From Paenibacillus hemerocallicola (GTDB lineage: Bacteria; Bacillota; Bacilli; Paenibacillales; NBRC-103111), in contig NZ_VDCQ01000030.1 in assembly GCF_006265175.1 (NCBI RefSeq), positions 1 through 64,000 on the forward strand: a stretch of 64,000 nt of DNA, in the 5' to 3' direction. This document shows positions 1-6,921 of this stretch, one piece after another. The translations under genes and the position numbers were made by a program. Below the pieces are notes generated by a model, which ran no database searches, was not told the origin of the DNA, and saw only the letters and a program-made list of their open reading frames with translations. The number at the start of each line of letters is the position of its first letter. Within the stretch, counting starts at the first letter, position 1.

Positions 1-112
1 TCGGTGCCGCCGCATTTTTCGCGCCGCTTCCGGCGTTGTTGTTGCCGCAGCCGACCATTACAATTACGGTCAACAACAGCAACATGACATTCGCTATGTA
101 CTTCCTTCTCAA
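1..112 (-). CDS. Lipoprotein, N-terminal fragment; probable Fur-controlled iron/siderophore-binding protein
   Basis: Only the first 37 or so codons are in the window; the gene runs off the left edge. The fragment has a basic start (LRRK), a hydrophobic stretch and a lipobox (MVGC) followed by an Asn/Gly/Ala-rich linker, as in lipid-anchored ABC substrate-binding proteins. I chose the TTG start at 112 because a GAGAGGGAG ribosome binding site lies six bases before it. An upstream in-frame ATG at 130 sits inside that site. Two Fur-box-like sequences lie just upstream, so an iron or siderophore-binding protein is likely. That role is inferred from context, since the substrate-binding domain is not visible. 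Confidence 0.6.
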   Translation of the reverse strand, partial: MRRKYIANVMLLLLTVIVMVGCGNNNAGSGAKNAAAP

Positions 113-135
113 TTGAATCTCCCTCTCCATATTAA

Positions 136-159
136 TGACAATAATATTCATTCTCAATA
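136..159 (-). promoter_or_regulatory. Fur-box-like site next to the lipoprotein start
   Basis: An AT-rich imperfect palindrome resembling TGATAATNATTATCA, read on the minus strand as TGAGAATGAATATTATTGTCA. It lies 25-45 bp upstream of the lipoprotein start, where a Fur repressor would block RNA polymerase. Confidence 0.5.
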
Positions 160-205
160 ATAACCCAAAAAAAAGAACTTCCTCTTACACGATCACCCCA
201 TCCAA

Positions 206-225
206 ATGATAATGAAAATCATTAG
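206..225 (-). promoter_or_regulatory. Second Fur-box-like site
   Basis: ATGATAATGAAAATCATTAG is close to the 7-1-7 Fur consensus TGATAATNATTATCA, with about one mismatch. Two sites about 65 bp apart in front of one lipoprotein gene strengthen the call of iron control. Confidence 0.6.
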
Positions 226-351
226 CAGTACAGACGAGCTACTTATCATTGTAGCCGACAAAAATGAGAAAATGATGTGAAAAATAAAAAACATGTACAC
301 AGTTCGGGGACATTGTACATGTCGGATGGGATTGCCGGGAAGGTAACCGAT

Positions 352-432
352 AAGGTCGACTAACGGAGCAAATCTCTCCGGCATGCCGCCGATGATGGCG
401 AAGGCGATCGGAAGACCCAGCGTTCCTGCCCG
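352..432 (-). pseudogene. Remnant of an LLM-class flavin-dependent oxidoreductase
   Basis: A stretch of about 27 codons on the minus strand reads [16 protein letters not shown], then [11 protein letters not shown]. This resembles an internal segment of LLM-class (luciferase-like) flavin oxidoreductases. Nothing recognisable from that family flanks it on either side, so it is a decayed fragment and not a gene. The hairpin at 491-519 (AACAGG and CGGCT paired with AGCCG and CCTGTT) is the only other structure seen between here and 690. The match is from memory of the family. Confidence 0.4.
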
Positions 433-689
433 AACCGCCGACTGACGTGATTTCCGTTCATGGCATGCGGTCCTTGCACGCTCATTCAGCAACAGGCCGG
501 CTCTGGAAGCCGACCTGTTCCGTCATCAGTGCGTTTTAGACAATCCGGAGGTACGGCGGTAAGCAATCGTGCCTTGCCCGGCGAACTCCGGCAAGAGCCT
601 GTTTACCGCTCAGCACGGATCCACCGTACCGAATATTTTCCCCGCTGAAGGAGCGAGCTTCTCCAACTCCTGCGCCAGCCGATCCCACG

Positions 690-905
690 AGCGTCCAGGG
701 CCGCTTCTTCCGGATCGAGCTCGATGAAGATACCGCTGGCGCCCGCGGCCACGACCGCCTTGCTGAGGGGGGCGACCATCTCGCGCCGTGGGGCGTGTGT
801 GGGATCGGCAAATACGGGCAGATGGCTCATCGACTGCAGCGCCGGAATGGCGGCGATGTCCAACGTGCTGCTTCTATACGGCCCAACCCGAAAAATCAAC
901 TCGAC
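690..905 (-). pseudogene. Remnant of a DAHP synthase (class I, AroF/AroA type)
   Basis: The minus-strand reading between these points contains STLDIAAIPALQ, SHLPVFADPTH, REMVAPLSKAVVAAGASGIFIE and DPEEAALD, in the order found in the C-terminal half of 3-deoxy-7-phosphoheptulonate synthase. In that family the equivalent motifs are NTLD, SHLPV-DPSH and a Glu in the final barrel strand. The N-terminal half of the barrel and a proper C-terminus are missing, so the copy is dead. A shikimate-kinase-like gene lies at 54.6 kb but is not linked to it. Confidence 0.6.
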
Positions 906-1029
906 GTGACGGGCTCGCCAAGGAACCGAGGCATCGATGCCGTCGCTCCATATGATACAAGAATAACACCAAGCTGACAAACCGTTACAATGACCGCATG
1001 TATGCTTGCGATTTTGTCACGATCGAAGG

Positions 1030-1072
1030 TTGCGTGTTCGCGTATGTTCGTTTATAATGGGAACAAGTGTTC
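1030..1072 (+). promoter_or_regulatory. SOS-type promoter with LexA (DinR) box
   Basis: A sigma-A-like promoter (TTGCGT at 1030, 17-bp spacer, TATAAT at 1053) is followed by GAACAAGTGTTC at 1061-1072. This fits the Bacillus LexA operator core GAAC-N4-GTTC as a palindrome. The box covers the expected transcription start, so LexA would repress and DNA damage would induce. Further GTTCG half-sites lie at 1035-1050. Confidence 0.7.
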
Positions 1073-1094
1073 GTTTATGTGGAGGTGTTCGCGT

Positions 1095-1484
1095 ATGGTC
1101 AATGAGCGTGTAGCGGTTTCTCCGGAAGATATGCATTTGATCCGAAACCTCGTCATACTTCCGGTTGTTCTATCGGCATTCGAGTGCGACAAGATCTATT
1201 TCGAGAAAGACAAGGGCCCCGGAATCATGAGTCATTACGTAACCGTTGTTCAACGTGCCATAAACAGGATACGGGTTGATATGGAAAGGTTATTCAGTAC
1301 GCTGCGCGAGCGCGGTATTGATGTATTTGAAGAGAGACGCAACCAGAACGGAATAAACCGCGTATTTACGTTCGCCGGCCAGCGGAGTGTGTACGCCTTG
1401 TATTGGGGAGCCTTCGATGCGGAGATCGACTTGCTTACGAATTACTATTTGGGCAACCTGACGGATTCTGATAGGAATGGATAA
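1095..1484 (+). CDS. Small conserved-looking protein under LexA control, function unknown
   Basis: The protein has 129 residues. The ATG at 1095 follows a GGAGGT ribosome binding site; longer in-frame starts would place the promoter inside the gene. The sequence is helical and charged with no signal peptide or membrane segment. It has an N-terminal hydrophobic helix (LIRNLVILPVVLSAFECDK) and a C-terminal part rich in aromatic residues (VYALYWGAFDAEIDLL). I have seen similar small proteins in Bacillales genomes and phages but cannot name a function. The LexA box makes a role in DNA damage response, or an origin in a prophage or integrated element, the best guess. A terminator follows at once, so it is monocistronic. 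Confidence 0.7.
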   Translation: MVNERVAVSPEDMHLIRNLVILPVVLSAFECDKIYFEKDKGPGIMSHYVTVVQRAINRIRVDMERLFSTLRERGIDVFEERRNQNGINRVFTFAGQRSVYALYWGAFDAEIDLLTNYYLGNLTDSDRNG

Positions 1485-1504
1485 GTCTTAATAAACGATG
1501 TATC

Positions 1505-1536
1505 GAGCTACAGCGCAGCGCTGCGGCTCTTTTTTG
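1505..1536 (+). terminator. Rho-independent terminator of the LexA-controlled gene
   Basis: GAGC and CAGCG pair with CGCTG and GCTC around a short loop, followed by a run of T. Confidence 0.7.
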
Positions 1537-1604
1537 TGTTTTCGAAAATGATGTTGTAACGAAATGAAAAGTATGCAGTCTAATAGAGGTGAGGAAGTGA
1601 GGGA

Positions 1605-2090
1605 GTGACGAATTTCGAGAATGTCTACAATCAATATTTTCGGGATATCTACTTATTCGTGTATGCGTTGAGCCGCAATGAGACCATTGCCGAGGAAATC
1701 ACGCAAGAAACCTTTTTTAAAGCTTTGAAAAGCATCGAGACGTTCAAAGGTCACTGCAAGATTAACGTTTGGTTATGCCAAATCGCCAAAAACACGTATT
1801 TTTCTTATCTGGAGAAACAAAGACGGCTCGGGCCGGAGCCCGCCTCTGAACCCGTAAGCAAAGAAAATGTCGAAGAAGCGATTCTGCATAAGGAGGATGC
1901 TTTCCGAATACACAAGGCGCTGCACCGTATGAACGATCCGTACAAGGAAGTGTTTACCCTGCGAGTGTTCGGAGAGCTATCCTTCGCACAAATCGGTCAG
2001 CTGTTCGAGAAGACGGAGAGCTGGGCAAGAGTTACCTTTTACCGCGCCAAACAAAACATTCAGAATGCGCTGAAGGAGGAATCGATATGA
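1605..2090 (+). CDS. ECF-type RNA polymerase sigma factor
   Basis: The protein has 161 residues and a GTG start preceded by GAGGTGAGG. Region 2 spans roughly residues 8-75 (YNQYFRDIYLFVYAL, EEITQETFFKALKSIETFKG), with the usual run through INVWLCQIAKNTYFSYL. Region 4 lies at about 105-155 (LHRMNDPYKEVFTLRVFGELSFAQIG and a recognition helix around TESWARVTFYRAKQNI). There is no region 3, as expected for an ECF or group 4 factor. The gene overlaps the downstream anti-sigma gene by four bases (ATGA), so the pair is translationally coupled. The regulon is not visible. The anti-sigma output domain suggests an envelope signal. Confidence 0.9.
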   Translation: MTNFENVYNQYFRDIYLFVYALSRNETIAEEITQETFFKALKSIETFKGHCKINVWLCQIAKNTYFSYLEKQRRLGPEPASEPVSKENVEEAILHKEDAFRIHKALHRMNDPYKEVFTLRVFGELSFAQIGQLFEKTESWARVTFYRAKQNIQNALKEESI

Positions 2091-2791
2091 GCACAGTCCA
2101 GTGCGATATCATCAAGGATCTGCTGCCTTTGTACGTGGATAACGTATGCAGTGAGGCGAGCAGGAAAATGGTCGAAGCTCATCTTGCGGAGTGCGGCAAT
2201 TGCAGAGAAGAATTAGAAAATATTCTACGCGAGCTGCAGATACCGGGAGATGCTGCCGGAAATAATCGTAGCGACGGCAATGTCATAAAGGGAATATCCA
2301 CCATCTGGAATCGCTCCAAAACGAAAGCTTTTATGAAAGGAGCCGTCATTACGGCATTATCTTGTACGGTTATTGTTCTGGGGTATGTCGGTCTGTTTCA
2401 CTGGAACATTACTGCCGTTCCTACGGATGTGATCCAGATAACCGATGTAAGCAAGCTGGCCGATGGCCGGATCGCCTATCATGTCCAATTCACGGATGGT
2501 TACGATCTCAATGAGGTCCGATTCGATTCCGATGAGAACGGAAATTTTTATTTGACTCCTTACCGGCCCGTTGTCAAAGAAAAGCCCATCATGGATGGCG
2601 GACTCTCCAATATGTATTACACGCTTGCGGAATTCGAGAAGCACGTATATCAAGAGAAGCATGGCAACGATAAAGAAATTACAGCCTTGTACTTCGGCAC
2701 ACGGACAGACAACATCCTGGTATGGAAAAAAGGGATGGAACTGCCCGCGGCGAGCGAAAAAGTCGAAGCTTTGCTGGATGGGAAAGAATAA
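2087..2791 (+). CDS. Membrane-anchored zinc-finger anti-sigma factor
   Basis: The protein has 234 residues. The N-terminal 45 residues form a zf-HC2/ZAS domain (CDIIKDLLPLYVDNVCSE, then H-x3-C-x2-C as HLAECGNC), which binds the cognate ECF sigma factor. A single transmembrane helix lies at about 86-106 (GAVITALSCTVIVLGYVGLF), placing residues 107-234 outside the cell as a sensor domain that I do not recognise. Translational coupling to the sigma gene through ATGA matches the standard sigma/anti-sigma arrangement, in which regulated proteolysis or a shape change releases the sigma factor. Confidence 0.85.
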   Translation: MSTVQCDIIKDLLPLYVDNVCSEASRKMVEAHLAECGNCREELENILRELQIPGDAAGNNRSDGNVIKGISTIWNRSKTKAFMKGAVITALSCTVIVLGYVGLFHWNITAVPTDVIQITDVSKLADGRIAYHVQFTDGYDLNEVRFDSDENGNFYLTPYRPVVKEKPIMDGGLSNMYYTLAEFEKHVYQEKHGNDKEITALYFGTRTDNILVWKKGMELPAASEKVEALLDGKE

Positions 2792-2866
2792 GAAAGTCGG
2801 CCCCGTAATGCTAAATGCCCGACCTCATGGTATGGTAAAAGTAAACGACGTTAAGAGGGTGAGCCA

Positions 2867-3388
2867 ATGGACCATCTCCGCTATCCGATCGGCCGATTCG
2901 AAGCCGTTCAGAATCCAACTCCGGAACAACGCAGCAGATGGATTGAGGATATTTCGGAAATGCCGAAAATGGTTCGGCTGACTGTGCAAAACCTGACTAT
3001 GGAGCAGCTGCTTACCGAATATCGTCCCGGTGGTTGGACTGTCCGACAGGTCGTTCACCATATGGCCGATAACGATATGAATGCCTTTATTCGTTTTAAG
3101 AGAGCATTGACCGAGGATAGCCCTACGGCAGGTTCTTATAGAGAAGATTTGTGGGCGGAATTAAGCGATTATGAGACGCCAATTGAAGCCTCGATCATTC
3201 TTCTCGAATCCCTTCATTATCGATTTGCAGCGTTACTAAATTCATTGCGTCCGTCTGACTATCAACGAACATTTACGAGTCCCACTCACGGCGCAATGAC
3301 TCTCGATGTCGCCGCTCAGAGGTATGCTTGGCACGGCCGGCATCATATCGCCCAAATCGCTTCTCTTAAAGAGCGGATGGGCTGGTAA
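2867..3388 (+). CDS. DinB/YfiT family putative metal-dependent hydrolase or bacillithiol S-transferase
   Basis: The protein has 173 residues with an ATG after AGAGGGTGAG. It is a four-helix-bundle protein of the DinB superfamily. The pattern WTVRQVVHHMADNDMNAFIR gives the first metal-binding His, and YAWHGRHHIAQI near the C-terminus gives the others, as in YfiT/BstA. BstA-type enzymes transfer bacillithiol to electrophiles in Bacillales; other members remain unassigned. Length and motif order fit YfiT closely. It may be co-transcribed with the sigma/anti-sigma pair 75 bases upstream, as no terminator is seen between them. Confidence 0.8.
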   Translation: MDHLRYPIGRFEAVQNPTPEQRSRWIEDISEMPKMVRLTVQNLTMEQLLTEYRPGGWTVRQVVHHMADNDMNAFIRFKRALTEDSPTAGSYREDLWAELSDYETPIEASIILLESLHYRFAALLNSLRPSDYQRTFTSPTHGAMTLDVAAQRYAWHGRHHIAQIASLKERMGW

Positions 3389-3525
3389 CGAAACAAATCG
3401 CGACTAAGAAACGTTGCTTCAAATTAAGGCCACAGCTTCAATGGGTTAGTCATAAAGGAGCCATCATCCTTAGCATCACTGTGGCATTGCCGAACCCTAA
3501 TTTCATTATTACTAGACGAAATTTT

Positions 3526-3577
3526 GGCAAACGGCCCTCGCCGGCGCACGTGACGTCGCCGGCGGGGGCCGTTTGCC
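3526..3577 (-). terminator. Very stable GC-rich hairpin downstream of the sugar-binding lipoprotein
   Basis: A nearly perfect stem of about 20 bp (GGCAAACGGCC, CGCCGGCG) with a loop of about 10 bases sits 26 bp after the stop of the minus-strand lipoprotein. The trailing T-run on that strand is weak, so it may be a terminator or an mRNA-stabilising hairpin. Confidence 0.5.
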
Positions 3578-3602
3578 ATTTCGATGCAGAAGGATTAAGC
3601 GC

Positions 3603-4934
3603 TTACTTTGACGCGGCGGCGGCTTCCGCTTGCTGGATTTTCTTATTCACTCTCTCCGCCGCTTCGCGGAGCGCCGTATTGACATCCTTGGTGTTGTACA
3701 CGACATCGCGGACGATGGTAACGAACTCTCCGTTGTTCGGGCCGTTGTATTTGTTGACGGAGCCGGCGGGAGCGTATTTGTCGGGCTGTAAAGCCTTGCT
3801 GTTTTTGCCGGCATACATCGGGTTGTTTTTACCGAACGATTTGCGCAGTTCTTTGTCGTTCAGGGAGGTCAGAAATTTGCCGTCCTGGATTTGCCGTGTC
3901 TGGTATTCTTCGCTGGTCAGGTAGGCGATAGCCTCGAACGCTTGGTCCTTGTGCTGGCTGATGGAGGTGACGTAGAAGTAGGTCGGATAAGCTTGCGGTC
4001 CCATGTCCGGCATTTCCTTCAGAACCGGGAACGAGGCCAGATCCCAGTTCATATTGCCGATCTCCTGCGACGTATACAGAGCGGAAATGCCGAGGAACAT
4101 CGCTACCGTGCGGTCTTTGAAGAAACGGTTGCGTTCGTGCGGTTCGGAAATTTTGCTTGGATCGACTGCTGCATAACCCGGGAGCTTGTAAAAGCGGATC
4201 AGGTTATCCGCGAAGCTTTTCCACCTCAGATCGGTGTCGTAGGCGGATTTTTTCGTGTCTGTGTACACGATGGGAATGGACTGCTGGTTCATCATGGCCA
4301 AGTGGCCGTACGACGAACCTAGCCCGGTATAGTTGACGCCGCCGTCGGTGCGGGTCAGACTTTTGCTCAGCTCGTACAAGTCGTCCCAGGTCATGCCGTC
4401 CTTCGGATAAGGGACGCCGAATTTATCGAAGAGATCCTTGTTGTAGTATAGGGCTGCGGGGGTTGTGTAGACGGGCAAACCGTAAATGCCGCCACCCGCC
4501 AATTGTCTCGCGGTATCCACCATGGTCGGCTCGAGCCGGTTCAGGTTGTAGTTGGCTTGCTTGATCAGCGGGCCGATGTCGTACTCCAGCCTGTAATCCA
4601 GCAGACTGCCCGGACTCGCTCCGATCGAAGCGAAGACGATGTCGATCTTCTGTCCTGCTGCCAGCAGCTCGGTGATTTTGCCGCCGGGGATATATTTGAC
4701 CGTAACATGGGGGAATTTGCTCATAATCGGCTGACCGAACGTTTTCATAAACTCCTCTTCGGGCCAATCCGCCGGGTAAGGGAAATAGACGCTCAGCTCG
4801 GCCGGTTGTCTGTTGCTTGCGGCTGCAGTATCGCCTCCGGCGGCCGGAGCTACCCGGCTATTGCTGCATGCGGACAATAGTATAACGAGGAAAAGCAGTA
4901 AAGGGACAATCCTGTTCATCCTGTTCATGGACAC
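3603..4934 (-). CDS. Extracellular solute-binding lipoprotein, family 1 (sugar ABC transporter type)
   Basis: The protein has about 443 residues from a GTG at 4934, which is seven bases after AAGGAGGG; the ATG at 4928 is an alternative. It has a signal peptide with lipobox LLSAC and an Asn/Ala/Gly linker. The fold signature of family 1 carbohydrate-binding proteins follows: a central YYNKDLFDKFGVPYPKDGMT segment, then WDDLYELSKSLT. No permease or ATPase gene is adjacent, so it is an orphan binding protein that must work with a transporter elsewhere or as a sensor. It is similar along its length to the second orphan at 16383-17720, with the same YNKDLFDKFGV-Y-KDGMTWD segment and a similar C-terminal ALREA-E--NK motif, so the two look like diverged paralogues. 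Confidence 0.85.
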   Translation of the reverse strand: MSMNRMNRIVPLLLFLVILLSACSNSRVAPAAGGDTAAASNRQPAELSVYFPYPADWPEEEFMKTFGQPIMSKFPHVTVKYIPGGKITELLAAGQKIDIVFASIGASPGSLLDYRLEYDIGPLIKQANYNLNRLEPTMVDTARQLAGGGIYGLPVYTTPAALYYNKDLFDKFGVPYPKDGMTWDDLYELSKSLTRTDGGVNYTGLGSSYGHLAMMNQQSIPIVYTDTKKSAYDTDLRWKSFADNLIRFYKLPGYAAVDPSKISEPHERNRFFKDRTVAMFLGISALYTSQEIGNMNWDLASFPVLKEMPDMGPQAYPTYFYVTSISQHKDQAFEAIAYLTSEEYQTRQIQDGKFLTSLNDKELRKSFGKNNPMYAGKNSKALQPDKYAPAGSVNKYNGPNNGEFVTIVRDVVYNTKDVNTALREAAERVNKKIQQAEAAAASK

Positions 4935-5156
4935 TCGCATACCCTCCTTGTTTACAAGCAATGGGAAGTCGCTTACAAATCGCCCGGGAGCCGGAATGTT
5001 TTGTCGTCATGAAGATAGGGGACTGCCGTGATCCGTTGCCGCGCGTTCACCTCTTTCTCCGGAATAGTTCGGTTTGCCTGCAAGCGGTGGCTGTATTCTC
5101 AGTTTATTGAAGTTGCGGAGAAAGTAACAGTGTATTTTCTTAAAGATTAAAAAAAG

Positions 5157-5216
5157 TTTTTTCCGGCTCGCCATACTTGCGCCATGTTCCTCCCGTCCCG
5201 AATCGGCGAAGATAGA
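5157..5216 (+). promoter_or_regulatory. Promoter of rtcB; shared block with the Y-RNA/slipin unit
   Basis: The block reads TTTTTTCC-GCTCG-ATACTT, CGCCATGTTC, then CCCG-ATCGGCGAA-ATA. It recurs with roughly 80% identity before the structured RNA at 19.0 kb. A weak -35 (TGTTCC, 5185-5190), a 17-bp spacer and a -10 (GAAGAT, 5208-5213) can be drawn. The conserved bases upstream of and across the -35 suggest a site for an activator. The element is 60 bp upstream of the rtcB ATG. Confidence 0.6.
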
Positions 5217-5249
5217 ACCCATAAACAATACGAATCGGAGGGTTCAACT

Positions 5250-6668
5250 ATGGAGTACTCATCTGTGGAGCATGGAAACAATCATTACGAGCTGGAGCTG
5301 CCGCATGGACGGCTGCATGTATTTGCGAATTCGGACGTGTACCAGACGTTCGGTGCGAAAGTATACGAGATGGCGGACAACAATCTGCGTATTCCCCGTC
5401 ATGTGTATATGAGCTATACCCCGGACGCGCATGTGGGAGTAGGGACTTGCATCGGAACGACGGCGGTGTGGAATATGAAGGACGGGTTCGTGTCCCCTTC
5501 CATCGTCGGAGTGGATATCGGTTGCGGGATGCGGGTGCATACGACGACGCTGCATCGCCGGGATATTCAGGATCGGGCCGTGCGCAGGGCGTTGATTGAA
5601 GCGATCGAAAAGTATGTGCCGACGAAGGAACGGACCAATACGCATTATGCGGATATAGATATCATGAACGTGGTTCGGCATGGGTTAAAGGGTCTGCCTG
5701 AGAAATATGTCCCGCAGGAGCAATGGCTGACGCATGTGGAAGAGTCGACGTTCCGGTTTGAGCATGCTTATCTGGAGCATTTGCCGGCCCAGATCCGAAA
5801 ATATGCGCACGGACAATTGGGGACGCTTGGAGGCGGGAACCATTTTATCGAGCTTCAGGTTTTGGAGATCGAGGAAGGCCGGGCGGAGCTGGCGGCGCGG
5901 TGGGGACTGTTCGACGGTCAGGTGGTGGTCATGATCCACTCCGGCTCCCGGGCATGGGGGGCGAAGCTGGGACAGACGTACACAAGCGAGCTGAGGGACG
6001 CGATGTACAGTTGGGGCGTGGACAATCCGGACCGGAACCTGATCTACGCTCCGATTGCCAGCCGGGAAGGGCAGACGTACTTGAACCTGATGTACTCGGC
6101 GTTGAACTTCGCGGTCAGCAACCGGCATATGATCGCCTTCGGGGTGCGGGAAGCGTTTCGGGACGTGTTCGGGGCCGGGCTGGAGATGCCGGTGCTGTAC
6201 GACTTGATGCACAACTATGCGCTAAAGGAAGCTCATCGCAACCAGCCGATGCTCGTCCATCGCAAAGGAGCGACCCGGGCGCTGCCTCCCGGCCATTATT
6301 TAAATACGGCCGCCTACAAGGAGACGGGGCATCCGGCCCTGATTCCCGGCTCTATGGGAACGTCCTCGTATATTATGGTCGGTCGCGAGGAGGGAATGAA
6401 AAATTTCTACTCGATCTGCCATGGCGCGGGAAGAGCCCGCTCGCGCAAAGCGACGAAGGAGCTTGTGACGGTCGATCAATTCGAGCAATCGTTGATGGTC
6501 GGGACGGATGAGGAGATTCTGGTCAACCACCGGTCGCTGCAGACTATTCTTGACGAATGCCCGCAAGCGTACAAGGACGTCGATCAGATTATCGACAGCG
6601 TGGTCGGAGCGTCGTTGGCCGATGTGGTAGCCAAATGCAAGCCGATGGCGGCGATCAAGGGCGTGTAA
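5250..6668 (+). CDS. rtcB: RtcB family RNA ligase
   Basis: The protein has 472 residues with an ATG after CGGAGGG. RtcB joins RNA 2',3'-cyclic-phosphate or 3'-phosphate ends to 5'-OH ends, using GTP and Mn2+ with a guanylylated His. Metal and active-site motifs are present in order: VGVDIGCGMR (metal Cys), GTLGGGNHFIE, HSGSRAWG, YDLMHNYA, HRKGATRA, IPGSMGTSSYIM and CHGAGRARSR, which holds the His that carries GMP. The length fits bacterial RtcB. No rtcA or archease gene is adjacent. It is transcribed alone from a promoter shared with the tRNA-like RNA at 19 kb, which places it in an RNA-repair response. A terminator-like hairpin lies 160 bp after the stop. Confidence 0.92.
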   Translation: MEYSSVEHGNNHYELELPHGRLHVFANSDVYQTFGAKVYEMADNNLRIPRHVYMSYTPDAHVGVGTCIGTTAVWNMKDGFVSPSIVGVDIGCGMRVHTTTLHRRDIQDRAVRRALIEAIEKYVPTKERTNTHYADIDIMNVVRHGLKGLPEKYVPQEQWLTHVEESTFRFEHAYLEHLPAQIRKYAHGQLGTLGGGNHFIELQVLEIEEGRAELAARWGLFDGQVVVMIHSGSRAWGAKLGQTYTSELRDAMYSWGVDNPDRNLIYAPIASREGQTYLNLMYSALNFAVSNRHMIAFGVREAFRDVFGAGLEMPVLYDLMHNYALKEAHRNQPMLVHRKGATRALPPGHYLNTAAYKETGHPALIPGSMGTSSYIMVGREEGMKNFYSICHGAGRARSRKATKELVTVDQFEQSLMVGTDEEILVNHRSLQTILDECPQAYKDVDQIIDSVVGASLADVVAKCKPMAAIKGV

Positions 6669-6749
6669 GCGTAAGAAAGGCTCGTTTTGCGTCGACAGGT
6701 ATTTGCCGGATACAGTGTGAATTCCGTATGGAGCGTTGAGCTGTGGCAT

Positions 6750-6827
6750 CGCATCGTTCATGCGACCGTTAAGGTCGGAGGTACTTGGTGATACCCGAAC
6801 AGGGGCGACGGTGTTGCGGAATATTAG
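6750..6827 (+). other. String of hairpins in the rtcB-flagellin gap, unidentified
   Basis: Three consecutive small hairpins can be drawn: CGCAT/ATGCG at 6750-6764, GACC/GGTC at 6764-6776 and GGTA/TACC at 6780-6795. They are followed by an unpaired CGAACAGGGGCGACGG stretch and then a strong terminator. The layout resembles a leader or riboswitch before an attenuator in front of the flagellin gene, or the structured 3' end of the rtcB mRNA. I could not match it to GEMM, 5S rRNA, SRP RNA or T-box consensus. Confidence 0.35.
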
Positions 6828-6856
6828 AAGGGCCTCTTGATAGGGGCCCTTTTTTC
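6828..6856 (+). terminator. Terminator between rtcB and flagellin
   Basis: AAGGGCC pairs with GGGCCCTT across a short loop and is followed by TTTTTT. It lies only 66 bp upstream of the flagellin start, so it either ends rtcB transcription or attenuates flagellin expression. Confidence 0.75.
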
Positions 6857-6921
6857 GTCTTTACAAGGGACTGCAATTCGTTAATAATTACTTGATACTA
6901 CATGACAGCGAGGTTTGCAGA

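Noticed and set aside
5157-5216. Sigma-54 promoter before rtcB, as in enterobacterial RtcR systems
   Set aside because: GG and GC are 12 bases apart instead of the required 10, and the second copy at 19 kb lacks the GC element.
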